64,000 nucleotides of DNA from DAOUAM01 sp034433305 (GTDB taxonomy: Bacteria; Chloroflexota; Dehalococcoidia; Lucifugimonadales; DAOUAM01), in the NCBI GenBank assembly GCA_034433305.1, contig DAOUAM010000052.1, positions 1-64,000 of the forward strand, in the 5' to 3' direction. Positions 47,485 to 56,234 of this stretch are shown here, piece after piece; positions within the stretch are counted from its first letter, which is position 1; every line of letters starts with the position of its first letter. The notes below the pieces were generated by a model. That model saw only the letters and a program-made list of their open reading frames with translations, was not told where the DNA came from and did no database searches. Both the position numbers and the translations under genes were made by a program.

Positions 47485-49152
47485 TCAGTCTATGGAGACG
47501 ATGTACGGATAATAGGGCTGCCCACCCTCCAGCGCCTGGCCTTCGGCCCCAGGGAAGGCCTCCAGGACCTGCGCCAGGGCGCTTTCGGCGTCCTCGCCGC
47601 TAACGTCAGCGCCGTAGTAGAGGGTGACGAAGTTGCCCTCGGCCACGCCGGCCTCGCGCAAGAGGGCCAGCAGGACCTGGGTCAGCTCGTCGCCTGCCGC
47701 GACGAGTTGGCGGTCCAGCAGGCCGATGAACTGCCCCTGCCTGACGGCGACGCCTCGAAGCGTCACTGGCCGGACCGCCCTGGTGATTTCGCCCGTGCGC
47801 ACCCTGGCAAGCTCGCGCTCCATACTGCGCACGTTAGTCTCCAGGTCGCGCTCCGGATTGAAGGCCAGCAGCGCTGCCAGGCCCTGGGGAATGCTGGCGC
47901 TGGGCACAACTCGCATGGGCTTGCCGGCCATTTCAGCGGCCAACCTGGCCGCCGGGACGATGTTGCGGTTGTTGGGCAGGAAGACCACGGCGTCGGCGGC
48001 GGCCCTGGTCACGGCGTCCAGTATCTCCTGCACGCTGGGATTCATGGTATCGCCGCCGGGCACGATTTCCACGGCCCCCTCCTGAAGGAAAAGCTCTTCC
48101 AGGCCTCTTCCCCAGGCCACGGCCACCACGCCCACGGGCACAGCCGGCGCCCTGACAGGGCGACGCTGGTACTGAGCATACTCGCGGTGCTGCCTGTCCA
48201 TATCCTGGACGCGCAGCCCGCTTACCGTGCCCAGGGAGGCGGCGTAGTCTGTGATGGGAGCGGGGTCATCGGCGTGAACGTGGACGGTGACGGTGGCCTC
48301 GTCGCCGCCGACGACGGGCGAGCGGCCCAGGCTGGACATCCGCTCCCGGATGGCGTCGGGGTCGAGGCCCTGGCCCTGCAGCACGAAGTGGATGCAGTAG
48401 CCGTAGGTCTCCTCGGCGGCGGTCGCCAGGAAGCGCTCCGAGACGGTGCCCGTGACGCCGTCCACGCCTACGGGTACCGGCGTGGCGATCTCCAGAGCGT
48501 CTATGTCCTGGCCCGCCAGGCAGGCCCTGAAGCCCTCCAGGATGACGTAAATCCCCTGGCCTCCGGCGTCCACGACACCCGCCTCGCGCAGCACCGGTAG
48601 CAGCGTTGGTGTGAGCGCCACGGCCTCTCTGGCGGCGTCACAGATGGCATCCAGCAGGGCGGGGAGAGTGTCGCCGGCTGCGGCGCTGTCCTGGGCAGCC
48701 TGAGCGGCCCGGCTAATGACCGTGAGCACCGTGCCCTCCACTGGCTGCGCCACCGCCCTGTACGCCCTGTCCCGCGCCTGCTGGAAGGCCGAGGCCAACT
48801 CGGCGGGGCCAGCGTCGGCCTTGTCCTTGAGGCCATCGGCGAGGCCCTTGAAGAACATGGACAGGACGGCGCCGCTGTTGCCCTTGGCCGCCATGATGGA
48901 GCTCCTGGCCATAATGGCTGCCACCTCGCCGGCGGAGCCGCCCTGGAAAATCTCCACATCCCTGGTAGCCTCGCGCATGGTCGCGGACATGTTGGTGCCC
49001 GTGTCGCCGTCGGGCACGGGGTAAACGTTGAGGGCGTTCAGGATGCCCGCATGCCGCTCCAGCACGCGCATGGCGGCGCAGAGCATGGCCCGCAAGTCGT
49101 GTCCGTCCAGGCGGGCCTTACCGGGGGGAATGCACTGGCGCTGACTCATCAA
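47485..49152 (-). CDS. fakA: Fatty acid kinase FakA (YloV/DAK2)
   Basis: 555 aa. N-terminal DAK2/DhaL nucleotide-binding domain (LNVYPVPDGDTGTNMSATM, then GNSGAVLSMFFKGLADGL), a middle FakA-specific domain and a C-terminal EDD/DegV-like domain (ALAQVLEAFPGAEGQALEGGQPYYPY). Phosphorylates FakB-bound fatty acids. Full family length. Confidence 0.92.
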   Translation of the reverse strand: MMSQRQCIPPGKARLDGHDLRAMLCAAMRVLERHAGILNALNVYPVPDGDTGTNMSATMREATRDVEIFQGGSAGEVAAIMARSSIMAAKGNSGAVLSMFFKGLADGLKDKADAGPAELASAFQQARDRAYRAVAQPVEGTVLTVISRAAQAAQDSAAAGDTLPALLDAICDAAREAVALTPTLLPVLREAGVVDAGGQGIYVILEGFRACLAGQDIDALEIATPVPVGVDGVTGTVSERFLATAAEETYGYCIHFVLQGQGLDPDAIRERMSSLGRSPVVGGDEATVTVHVHADDPAPITDYAASLGTVSGLRVQDMDRQHREYAQYQRRPVRAPAVPVGVVAVAWGRGLEELFLQEGAVEIVPGGDTMNPSVQEILDAVTRAAADAVVFLPNNRNIVPAARLAAEMAGKPMRVVPSASIPQGLAALLAFNPERDLETNVRSMERELARVRTGEITRAVRPVTLRGVAVRQGQFIGLLDRQLVAAGDELTQVLLALLREAGVAEGNFVTLYYGADVSGEDAESALAQVLEAFPGAEGQALEGGQPYYPYIVSID

Positions 49153-49286
49153 CGTTGCCGGGAGCTACCTGTTGTGCTATCTTTGATACGTCGTTCACAA
49201 TGACTTTTGTCTGCGCCCTTCGCTGGGCCGCCGGTGAAGTTTAACCGATTCTACCCAATCCTTTCGATGTTAGTCAAAGGTGAATT

Positions 49287-49490
49287 ATGGCAAGATGTGA
49301 GGTGTGTTTGAAGTCTGGGCAGACGGGGAACAACGTCAGCCACTCCAAGCGCCATACCAAGACCCGCTGGTTTGCCAACGTCCACAGGGCAACGGTCATC
49401 CAGGACGGCAAGCCCAGGCAGATTAACATCTGCACCCGCTGCCTGCGGGGCCAGTACAAGTCTGCCAAGACTGCAAAGATAAAGGCCTGA
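49287..49490 (+). CDS. rpmB: 50S ribosomal protein L28
   Basis: 67 aa. MARCEVCLKSGQTGNNVSHS and CTRCLRG give four cysteines (two CxxC pairs), the zinc-binding C+ form of L28. AAAGGTG precedes the ATG. Monocistronic and divergent from fakA, an arrangement also common in Firmicutes, where rpmB is divergent from fakA/yloV. Confidence 0.96.
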   Translation: MARCEVCLKSGQTGNNVSHSKRHTKTRWFANVHRATVIQDGKPRQINICTRCLRGQYKSAKTAKIKA

Positions 49491-49738
49491 ACAGGTAGCT
49501 ATAACGGAGCGCCTCGCCCCCGGACGGGTGACGTGGCGTGCAGGCAGAGTCAGGCGTCACCCCTGTAGCACCCTGTCCAGTCTGTCACCTCGACAGGCGC
49601 GGGGCTTGCCGGAGGGTAGGCCATGGACTGGCCGACGCCATGCCCTTGGGTACTGTGGGTGAGGTAAGGTTGCATGCCACTCCACGCCCTTTCCGGCTCC
49701 GTGGGGACGGGGCACTCACTTTTGAGGCGGACTAGAAG

Positions 49739-50998
49739 TTGCACATCCTTCTGGTAGGACTGAACCACAAGACGGCACCCCTGGAGGTGCGCGAGGAGGT
49801 CTCCTTCCCCCGGGAGGAGCTGCTGGACGCCCTCCCGCGCCTGAAGGAGAGGGTGGGCGAGGGCGTTATCCTGTCCACGTGCAACCGCACCGAGGTCTAT
49901 ACCATAGCCCACAGCGCTGCCAGTGCCGCCGGCGCAATCAGGCAGTTCGTGGCCGAGTACCACGGCCTGGCGGCGGAGGCGCTGTCTCCCCACCTGTACG
50001 AGTACACCGATGCCCGGGCCGCGCGCCACCTGTTCCGGGTGGCCGGCGGGCTGGACTCCATGGTGCTGGGCGAGCACCAGGTGCTGGGCCAGGTCAGGGC
50101 CGCGCTGACCGCCGCCTCCCGGTCAGGCTCCCTGGGCGTGCCGCTGTCCCGGCTGTTCCATGGCGCCATCCGCGCGGGCCGCCGTGTGCGCGAGGAGACG
50201 GACATAAGCCGCAACGCGCTGTCCATAAGCTACGCCGGCGTGCAGCTTGCCCAGCGCACCCTGGGCAGCCTGTCCGGCCTGCGGGTGCTGCTGGTGGGCG
50301 CCGGCGAGGCAGGCCAGCTCGTGGCCAGGGCACTTCGCCCTCTGGGAGTCAGCGACCTCATGATTGCCAACCGCACGCGGGCAAGGGCGGAGGAGCTGGC
50401 GCGCCAGTTGGGTGGCCGCACCGTGCCTATGGCGGAGCTCCAGCGCGCCCTGGTGGACGCCGACATAGTCATATCGGCCACCGACGCGCCGGGCGCCATC
50501 ATAAGCAGGGACATGGTGAGGGAGGCTATGCCCCAGCGCGCCCAGAGGCTGCTCTTCCTCTTCGACCTGGCCGTGCCCCGCGACATAGACCCTCTGGCCG
50601 GGGAGATGGAAGGCGTCAGGCTGTTCAACATAGACGACCTCTCGGCCATCGCTGAGGAGAACCTGGAGACGCGCAGGCAGGCTGTGGCCGACGCCGAGGC
50701 CGTCATCGAGGAGGAGCTGGCGCGGTTCATGAGGTGGTGGGAGTCCCTGGAGGCGCTGCCAGTGTTCAGGGCGCTGCGCCGCCAGGCCGAGGACATCCGC
50801 CAGCGGGAGTTGGCCCGCGCCCTGCGCAAGCTTTCCAGCCTCACGCCAGAGCAGCAGGAAGTCGTCAACGCCCTCACCCGCTCCATCGTCCGCAAGCTGC
50901 TCCACGACCCGACCATCGCCCTGAAGCAAGGCTCCAGCGCCCAACTCCAGGCGGCGCGGGAGCTTTTCAGGCTGCAGGATGGGGGGACCCAGTACTGA
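49739..50998 (+). CDS. hemA: Glutamyl-tRNA reductase
   Basis: 419 aa. First step of C5 heme/tetrapyrrole synthesis: Glu-tRNA to glutamate-1-semialdehyde. The catalytic Cys is in LSTCNRTEVYT near residue 47; GEHQVLGQV near 100 and the NADPH fold VLLVGAGEAGQLVARAL near 180 are clear. The start appears to be TTG at 49739 (HILLVGLNHKTAPLEVRE). Other hem genes are not adjacent. It would supply precursors for the siroheme of the sulfite reductase downstream. Confidence 0.95.
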   Translation: MHILLVGLNHKTAPLEVREEVSFPREELLDALPRLKERVGEGVILSTCNRTEVYTIAHSAASAAGAIRQFVAEYHGLAAEALSPHLYEYTDARAARHLFRVAGGLDSMVLGEHQVLGQVRAALTAASRSGSLGVPLSRLFHGAIRAGRRVREETDISRNALSISYAGVQLAQRTLGSLSGLRVLLVGAGEAGQLVARALRPLGVSDLMIANRTRARAEELARQLGGRTVPMAELQRALVDADIVISATDAPGAIISRDMVREAMPQRAQRLLFLFDLAVPRDIDPLAGEMEGVRLFNIDDLSAIAEENLETRRQAVADAEAVIEEELARFMRWWESLEALPVFRALRRQAEDIRQRELARALRKLSSLTPEQQEVVNALTRSIVRKLLHDPTIALKQGSSAQLQAARELFRLQDGGTQY

Positions 50999-51020
50999 GG
51001 GGGCGGGGCGTCTAGAGATA

Positions 51021-51060
51021 GAAAGGCCAGGGCCTGCGTTGTCGCAGGCCCTGGTGGTCT
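51021..51060. terminator. Bidirectional terminator after hemA
   Basis: A 12-bp stem (51027-51038 with 51043-51054) with a 4-base loop lies between the converging hemA and receiver-protein genes. The T-tract is better on the minus strand (CCTTTC). Confidence 0.6.
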
Positions 51061-51099
51061 ATGGAGGGTCGTGGCCCGGAAGGGGCCTGGCCGTGGTTA

Positions 51100-51660
51100 C
51101 TAGAGGACTGCGTTCTTCTTGAGGGGCAGGGTGGACAGCGTGTTCCTGATGTCAGTGCCGGAGGTAGGCCGCTTCATCAGGGTGAAGGGGCCAATCTCCA
51201 TGGCCTGGTCGAAGAGCTTGCCGTCTGGTGCGCCCACAATGATGACCACCTGGGTGTTTTCCGAGGTGGCCCGGATGCGCCGGAACGCCTCCAGGGCTGA
51301 CTTCTTGAGTTCCAGGAACGCCACGTCGAACTGGCGCTGGCCCACCAGGGCAGCGGCCTCCTCGGCGTTGGACACGGTCAGGACGTCGAAGGCCTCCGAG
51401 GGCAACTCCGAGTCGAAGAGCTGCCTTGTGGCCTGGTCGCTGTCCACTACTAGCACCGACGTTCGCTGACCGATGCGCAGGGAGCGGATCCACTCGTCAA
51501 TGTCGGTCCGGAAGAACCGCCACTGATGGCCGATACGGGATGCCGGGATGCTTCCCTCTTTGAGCATCTTGTAGATGGTCATCCTGTCCAGCCGCAGGTA
51601 CTCGCTCAGTTCTCTGACCGTCATTGGCGGCTCCAAAGCCTTTTCCTCCTTAACGTACAC
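51100..51660 (-). CDS. HTH-17/receiver fusion with Glu at the phospho site
   Basis: 186 aa from a GTG start (GGAGGAGAG upstream); an internal ATG 12 codons in is also possible. Residues 13-60 are an excisionase-type helix-turn-helix (TVRELSEYLRLDRMTIYKML ... GHQWRFFRTDIDEWI). Residues 67-186 are a receiver-like domain with acidic D73 and D75 and the conserved Lys163 in FTLMKRP. The phospho-acceptor position carries Glu117 (FDVAFLEL) instead of Asp, and the signalling Thr/Ser position is Val/Gly. It is therefore probably a constitutively signalling or non-phosphorylated receiver. Possible transcription factor; target unknown. Confidence 0.75.
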   Translation of the reverse strand: MYVKEEKALEPPMTVRELSEYLRLDRMTIYKMLKEGSIPASRIGHQWRFFRTDIDEWIRSLRIGQRTSVLVVDSDQATRQLFDSELPSEAFDVLTVSNAEEAAALVGQRQFDVAFLELKKSALEAFRRIRATSENTQVVIIVGAPDGKLFDQAMEIGPFTLMKRPTSGTDIRNTLSTLPLKKNAVL

Positions 51661-52462
51661 TTGGCAACTCTCCTCCGTCAGAATTTCATGCAGGCTTGTT
51701 AGTTATATATTATCTTGAAATGGCTTTAAATAAAAGCCTTTTCCCCTAAAATCCGGTTTATATACCACATCAGTCCCCTGTTATATGAACGCTCCGCCAT
51801 GCCGGGAAGTTGCCTGTGCATCCTGGCTGGGCAGGGCGTGGGACCTCGTGGTGTCCAGGCCAGGTGGTCCACCACCGCTGTGTCATGGGCGTCCGCTGGC
51901 GGTGAGTGACAGGCGCCGGGTGAGGCTGTGGCTGTGGGGAGGACAGGCTTTCCCTGACTGATGGACGGGAGGGAGCTTTCCATCAGCAGAGCAGCGATGA
52001 GGCCAGGTGACCTTTAATGTGTGTGACGTAACCGTATCTACCTTGCTCTCTAGCACTCAGTCCCCGGGGCGCCACGCTGACAGCGCGCCAGGGCAACCTC
52101 GCAGCCATCAGGCCGGTGCGGCCTGCGCTCGCGGCCACTTCCACGATAGAAGGGCCCCTGTTTCTTTGATAACCTTCCAGTAAAGTTTATCAAGCTGGGG
52201 AACGTTGTGTCAATCTGGGATAATGCATGCATGACAATGCTATGAACCGGCCAGCGAAACAAATATTGAGATATAACATAACTTGTATTATATCTTGCTA
52301 TATCGCCGGCGCTCCCCTGTGGCATTGCCGCGTGGCGCCGCTCCGCCATGGTGGCACGCGGTCAACAGAGGGGTGTATATTGGGTGTGACGCCAAGCTTC
52401 AGAGGCCTGCCCTTGGCCAGGCAGGCCAGCCATAAAGGGCAAGGGACCCAGGCCGGCCGCAG
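51661..52462. other. 800-bp intergenic region
   Basis: No convincing gene; short open frames here have no family pattern. It contains AT-rich islands (51690-51735 and 52255-52310). An imperfect inverted repeat (TTGATAA ... TTTATCAA, 52167-52191) and a possible plus-strand promoter (TTGAGA 52266-52271, TTATAT 52288-52293, 16-base spacing) are the only elements I can point to. Confidence 0.4.
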
Positions 52463-53362
52463 ATGGTCCAGATAGAGTACGCCTGGCGGGAACTGCTGCG
52501 CAAGCTGGAAGGGGGTGGCCCCTGGCGGAGCGTCTTTGTCATAGGCTCCACAGGCTCGGGCAAGACCACCTTCTGCCGTTTCCTGGGGGAGTGGCTGTCC
52601 AGGCGCTGGCGCACCGCCGCCGTGGACTGTGACCCGGGGCAATCGGCCCTGGGGCTGCCCACCAGCCTGGCCCTGGCATGGGAGCCCTGGGACGGTGGCC
52701 GCCCGCTGGCGCTGCGCTTCGTCGGCTCCACCTCGCCCGCTGGCCACTTCCTGGCGATGCTCTCCGGCGTCAAGCGCCTGGCCGACCTGGCAGTGGCTGA
52801 GGGCGCGCAGAAGCTGGTCTTTGACTCCTCTGGTTACATGGACTTCGAGGCAGGCCGGGAGTTCCACTTCCACCTGGTGGACATGCTGGGGCCTGACCAC
52901 CTGGTGGCTATCCAGCAGGGCGCGGAGCTGGAGCCGCTGCTGGGCTGGTTTGCCCGTGGGCTGAGGCCACGCGTCCACCGGCTGCCCGTCTCCAGCGCCG
53001 TCAGGGTGCGCAGCCGGGAGGAGCGCCGCGCCTACCGTGAGGGGAAGTTCGCGGCCTACTTCGCCGGGGCCACGCTCCAGGCCCTGCCCCTGGACGGCAT
53101 AGGCCTCGTTGGCGTGGACAGCGCCCGGGGCCGGGAAGGGGAGTGGCGCCAGCGGCTGGTGGCCCTGTGCGACCGGCGCGGCTTTGTGGTGGCCCTGGGC
53201 ATCGGGGAGGCGCTGGACCTGGAGCGCGGCGTGCTGTGGCTGCGCGCGCCGGCCTTCGAGCCGGGGCAGGTCGCCCTGATCATGCCTGGCTCCCTCAGAC
53301 TGGACTCCTCGGGGCGGGAAATCTGGCCCAGCCTGGCGGGGGATATTGACAAACGCACCTGA
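52463..53362 (+). CDS. Clp1/Grc3-type polynucleotide 5'-kinase
   Basis: 299 aa. Walker A is GSTGSGKT at residues 28-35. VDCDPGQSALGLP at 54-66 is the characteristic DxDxGQ block of the Clp1/Grc3 polynucleotide 5'-hydroxyl kinase family, and DSSGYMD near 130 fits the Walker B region. In eukaryotes and archaea these act on RNA 5' ends; bacterial members are uncommon. The C-terminal ~80 residues form the expected beta domain. No strong ribosome-binding site. Function as an RNA or DNA kinase is inferred from family. Confidence 0.75.
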   Translation: MVQIEYAWRELLRKLEGGGPWRSVFVIGSTGSGKTTFCRFLGEWLSRRWRTAAVDCDPGQSALGLPTSLALAWEPWDGGRPLALRFVGSTSPAGHFLAMLSGVKRLADLAVAEGAQKLVFDSSGYMDFEAGREFHFHLVDMLGPDHLVAIQQGAELEPLLGWFARGLRPRVHRLPVSSAVRVRSREERRAYREGKFAAYFAGATLQALPLDGIGLVGVDSARGREGEWRQRLVALCDRRGFVVALGIGEALDLERGVLWLRAPAFEPGQVALIMPGSLRLDSSGREIWPSLAGDIDKRT

Positions 53363-53429
53363 CACTGGTACAGTTGCACACGATGTCTAACCCAAGCGTT
53401 CTGTGCTTCTGTTGTTGTATGAGGACATA

Positions 53430-53520
53430 GGGCGCAGCGACCGCTGCGGCTAGACTGACTGCTGCCAGTTCGGGTTGCGCCCCTCAAGTAAAGAAGCTCT
53501 TGAGGGGCGCAACCTTTTTT
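53430..53520 (+). terminator. Terminator/attenuator before the sulfite reductase
   Basis: A 16-bp stem (53473-53488 with 53499-53514) and ten-base loop followed by six T: a strong intrinsic terminator. It ends only 26 bases before the reductase ATG. Upstream, 53430-53436 can pair with 53476-53482, which lies in the terminator's 5' arm, giving a competing fold. So it may end the kinase transcript, regulate the cys genes by attenuation, or both. Confidence 0.65.
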
Positions 53521-53546
53521 ATTGTGTTCCTCCGGGGAGGTGGAAG

Positions 53547-55244
53547 ATGGACCGACAGGCCCACATCCCAACCGGGCAAGCCCAGCCCAGGAAGCTGGAC
53601 ATACCCACTTGGGACGATGTTTACAAGCGCAACAGCATCGAGCGCATGAAGCGGGAGAAGTTCCCGCTGGACATCGTCAACGAGCTGCCCCAGCTCATTG
53701 CCACCGGGTACGAAGCGCTGCCGGAGGAGGATATAGTGCGGCTCCAGTGGTGGGGCCTCTACCATGACAAGCCCAAGGTAGGCTACTTCATGATGCGCAT
53801 CAAGATACCCGGCGGCCATCTCCAGCCTCGCCAGTTCCGGGCCATCGGCGAGATCTCCAACCGCTTTGGCAGGGGCTATGGCGAGCTTAGCACGCGCCAG
53901 AACGTGCAGCTCCACTGGATAAGGCTGGACGACCTGCCGGCCGTCTTTGACTTCCTGAAGGCCAACGAGCTGACCACGGCCGGCGGCTGCGGGGACACGG
54001 TGCGCAACATCACGGGCTGTCCTGTCGCTGGCATAGACCAGGAGGAGCTTTTCGACGTCCAGCCGGTGATCGAGGCCGCGGCCAGGTACTTCTACGGCAA
54101 CCGCGAGTTCTCGGACCTGCCTCGTAAGCACAAGTACACCATCAGCGCTTGCCCGTACCAGTGCAACGCCCCGGAGGTCCACTGCATCGGGCTGGTGGGC
54201 GTTGTCAAGGACGGACGCCAGGGCTTCGCGGTGCGCATCGGCGGCGGGCTGTCGGCCCAGCCACGCATCGCCAGGGACATGGGGGTGTTCGTGCCAGCCG
54301 AGGATACTATCAGCGTGCTGGCCGCCATCACGGGCGTCTGGCGGGACAACCCGCGCTACCGCATGAGCCGCGCCAAGGCCCGGCTCAAGTTCATGGTGGA
54401 CGACTACGGCCCCCAGGAGATGCGCCGCATGGTGGAGGAGCGCCTGGGCCGCAAGCTGGAGGACTTCGCGGCGCCCGTGCCCATCGGCGAGACCAGCCAC
54501 CTGGGCATACACAAGCAGAAGCAGCGTGGCCTGTCCTACATCGGCTTCCCCGTCTCCATCGGCTGGATGTCCGGCGACCAGATGAAGCGCGTGGCCGACA
54601 TCGCCGAGGAGGTGGGCGCCGATATCCGCCTCACCCGTGACCAGAACTTCATCATCGGCAACGTGCCCAACAGGCAGGTGAGGCAGGTGGTGCGCAGGGT
54701 CGGCGAGGCAGGCTTCCCGCTGACCATCAACCACATCTACGGCGTGTCCATCGGCTGCACCGGCGAGCCTTTCTGCAACTACTCGGTGACCGAGACCAAG
54801 GAGAAGCTGAAGGAGGTGCTGGAGCGCCTGGACGCCCGCTTTGGCCAGGAGGTGTCCAACCTGAAGGTGTACCTGGACGGCTGCCCTCACGCCTGTGGTC
54901 AGCACTGGGTCGGCGACATCGGCCTCATGGGCACCACCGGCCGCGCCGAGACGGGCCAGAAGCTCCAGGCCTTCGACATCATCCTGCGCGGCGGCCTGGG
55001 GAGAAAGACGGCCATCGGCAGGCAGGTGCTGCGCCGCGTCCCCAGCGCCCGGGCCACCGAGTACGTGGAGCGGCTGGTGGCGGCGTGGCTGGAGGAGAAG
55101 CGCGCCCTCAACGGCCAGGGCGACGGGTCCTCCTTCAGGGACTTCTGCGACAGGCACAGCGACGAGGAGATCGCGACCATCGCCACCGGCGGGCAGGCCG
55201 TCGGGGCTGCAGCGGCGCAGGCCGCCGACAACGACGGCGCCTAG
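53547..55244 (+). CDS. Ferredoxin-type sulfite/nitrite reductase
   Basis: 565 aa. Siroheme/4Fe-4S reductase; the cofactor cysteines are in CTGEPFC near residue 415 and CPHAC near 450. Two ferredoxin-like half domains (RFGRGYGELSTRQNVQLHW; DIRLTRDQNFIIGNVP) flank the core. The ATG at 53547 has GGGGAGG upstream. Sulfite and nitrite reductases share these motifs; the adjacent cysH makes assimilatory sulfite reduction the likelier role. Confidence 0.88.
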   Translation: MDRQAHIPTGQAQPRKLDIPTWDDVYKRNSIERMKREKFPLDIVNELPQLIATGYEALPEEDIVRLQWWGLYHDKPKVGYFMMRIKIPGGHLQPRQFRAIGEISNRFGRGYGELSTRQNVQLHWIRLDDLPAVFDFLKANELTTAGGCGDTVRNITGCPVAGIDQEELFDVQPVIEAAARYFYGNREFSDLPRKHKYTISACPYQCNAPEVHCIGLVGVVKDGRQGFAVRIGGGLSAQPRIARDMGVFVPAEDTISVLAAITGVWRDNPRYRMSRAKARLKFMVDDYGPQEMRRMVEERLGRKLEDFAAPVPIGETSHLGIHKQKQRGLSYIGFPVSIGWMSGDQMKRVADIAEEVGADIRLTRDQNFIIGNVPNRQVRQVVRRVGEAGFPLTINHIYGVSIGCTGEPFCNYSVTETKEKLKEVLERLDARFGQEVSNLKVYLDGCPHACGQHWVGDIGLMGTTGRAETGQKLQAFDIILRGGLGRKTAIGRQVLRRVPSARATEYVERLVAAWLEEKRALNGQGDGSSFRDFCDRHSDEEIATIATGGQAVGAAAAQAADNDGA

Positions 55245-55283
55245 CCCTCGCACAACGGCATTTTTGAGCAGGAGAGCAGCGGA

Positions 55284-56102
55284 ATGGTAAAGCAGAGGGT
55301 CGTGTTTGATGACCTGGAGATTGGCGAGATAGCCCTGGAACTGGACGACAAGCGCCCCGAGGATGTCATAGAGTGGGGACTCAAGACCTTCGACGACTCG
55401 GTGGCCATAGTCACCTCCTTCCAGACGGACGGCACGGTGATCCTGGACATGGCCTGCCGCATCAAGCCCGATGTCAGGGTGATTACCGTTGACTCGGGAC
55501 GGTTGCCCAAAGAGACCTACGAGTTCATGGAGACTATCCGGGGACGCTACCCGGGCATCCGCTTCGAGGTCCTCTTTCCCGACTACCGCGAGGTGGAGGC
55601 CATGGTCCGCCGCCAGGGCATCAACCTGTTTTACAAGAATGTCCCCATGCGCCTGCTCTGCTGCCAGGTCCGCAAGGTCCGCCCGCTGCAGCGGGCGCTG
55701 GACCACCTGGACGCCTGGTTCACTGGCCTGCGCCGCGACCAGTGGGCGTCCCGCGCTAACATCCGCAAGGTGGAGATTGACCACGACCACAACGGCATCG
55801 TGAAGCTCAACCCCCTGGCGGACTGGAACAAGGAGGATGTCTGGGACTACATCCGGCAGAACAACCTGCCTTACCATCCGCTCTACGACAGGGGCTACAC
55901 CAGCATCGGCTGCGACCCCTGCACGCGGCCCATCAGCCAGGGCGAGGACGACAGGGCCGGGCGCTGGTGGTGGGAGCGGAACGCGCCCAAGGAGTGCGGC
56001 ATCCACTGCCCCATAGAGACCGGCGGCTTCGAGCACGAGGTGGCCGCCATCCTGGGTGAGGCCCACGGCCGCAACGGCCAGTCCAACGGCCATCACGGCT
56101 AG
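55284..56102 (+). CDS. cysH: APS/PAPS reductase
   Basis: 272 aa. Reduces adenylyl-sulfate (APS) to sulfite. SFQTDGTVILDM is the PP-loop-like region; TVDSGRLPKETY binds the nucleotide. The 4Fe-4S cysteines CC (RLLCCQVRKV) and CxxC (GCDPCTR) mark the APS-type enzyme, and the catalytic Cys is in ECGIHC near the C-terminus. Encoded 40 bases after the sulfite reductase. Confidence 0.93.
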   Translation: MVKQRVVFDDLEIGEIALELDDKRPEDVIEWGLKTFDDSVAIVTSFQTDGTVILDMACRIKPDVRVITVDSGRLPKETYEFMETIRGRYPGIRFEVLFPDYREVEAMVRRQGINLFYKNVPMRLLCCQVRKVRPLQRALDHLDAWFTGLRRDQWASRANIRKVEIDHDHNGIVKLNPLADWNKEDVWDYIRQNNLPYHPLYDRGYTSIGCDPCTRPISQGEDDRAGRWWWERNAPKECGIHCPIETGGFEHEVAAILGEAHGRNGQSNGHHG

Positions 56103-56234
56103 GCGGGCCTCTCAGGCCAGTGTCGGACACTGGCCCAGTGCAGGTCAGTTTGGCAGGGCGCTTTGCCCCTCTGGTGGCATTTCCTCCGGGGGGCCGGGCG
56201 CCCTGCTATTGTAAATGGCACCGAGGTACTGGAA

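Noticed and set aside
49538..49735. 65-codon plus-strand frame before hemA
   Set aside because: No ribosome-binding site or family pattern; composition looks random.
52050..52349. Minus-strand frame of 99 codons in the 800-bp gap
   Set aside because: No start signal, no domain, and it spans the AT islands.
53363..53546. SAM riboswitch or T-box before the sulfur genes
   Set aside because: The conserved cores of SAM-I, SAM-II and T-box leaders are not present; kept only as an unassigned attenuator.
53484..56096. 870-codon open frame antisense to the sulfite reductase and cysH
   Set aside because: A mirror frame caused by high GC at third positions; low-complexity His/Val/Leu-rich product. 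The plus-strand genes have all catalytic motifs.
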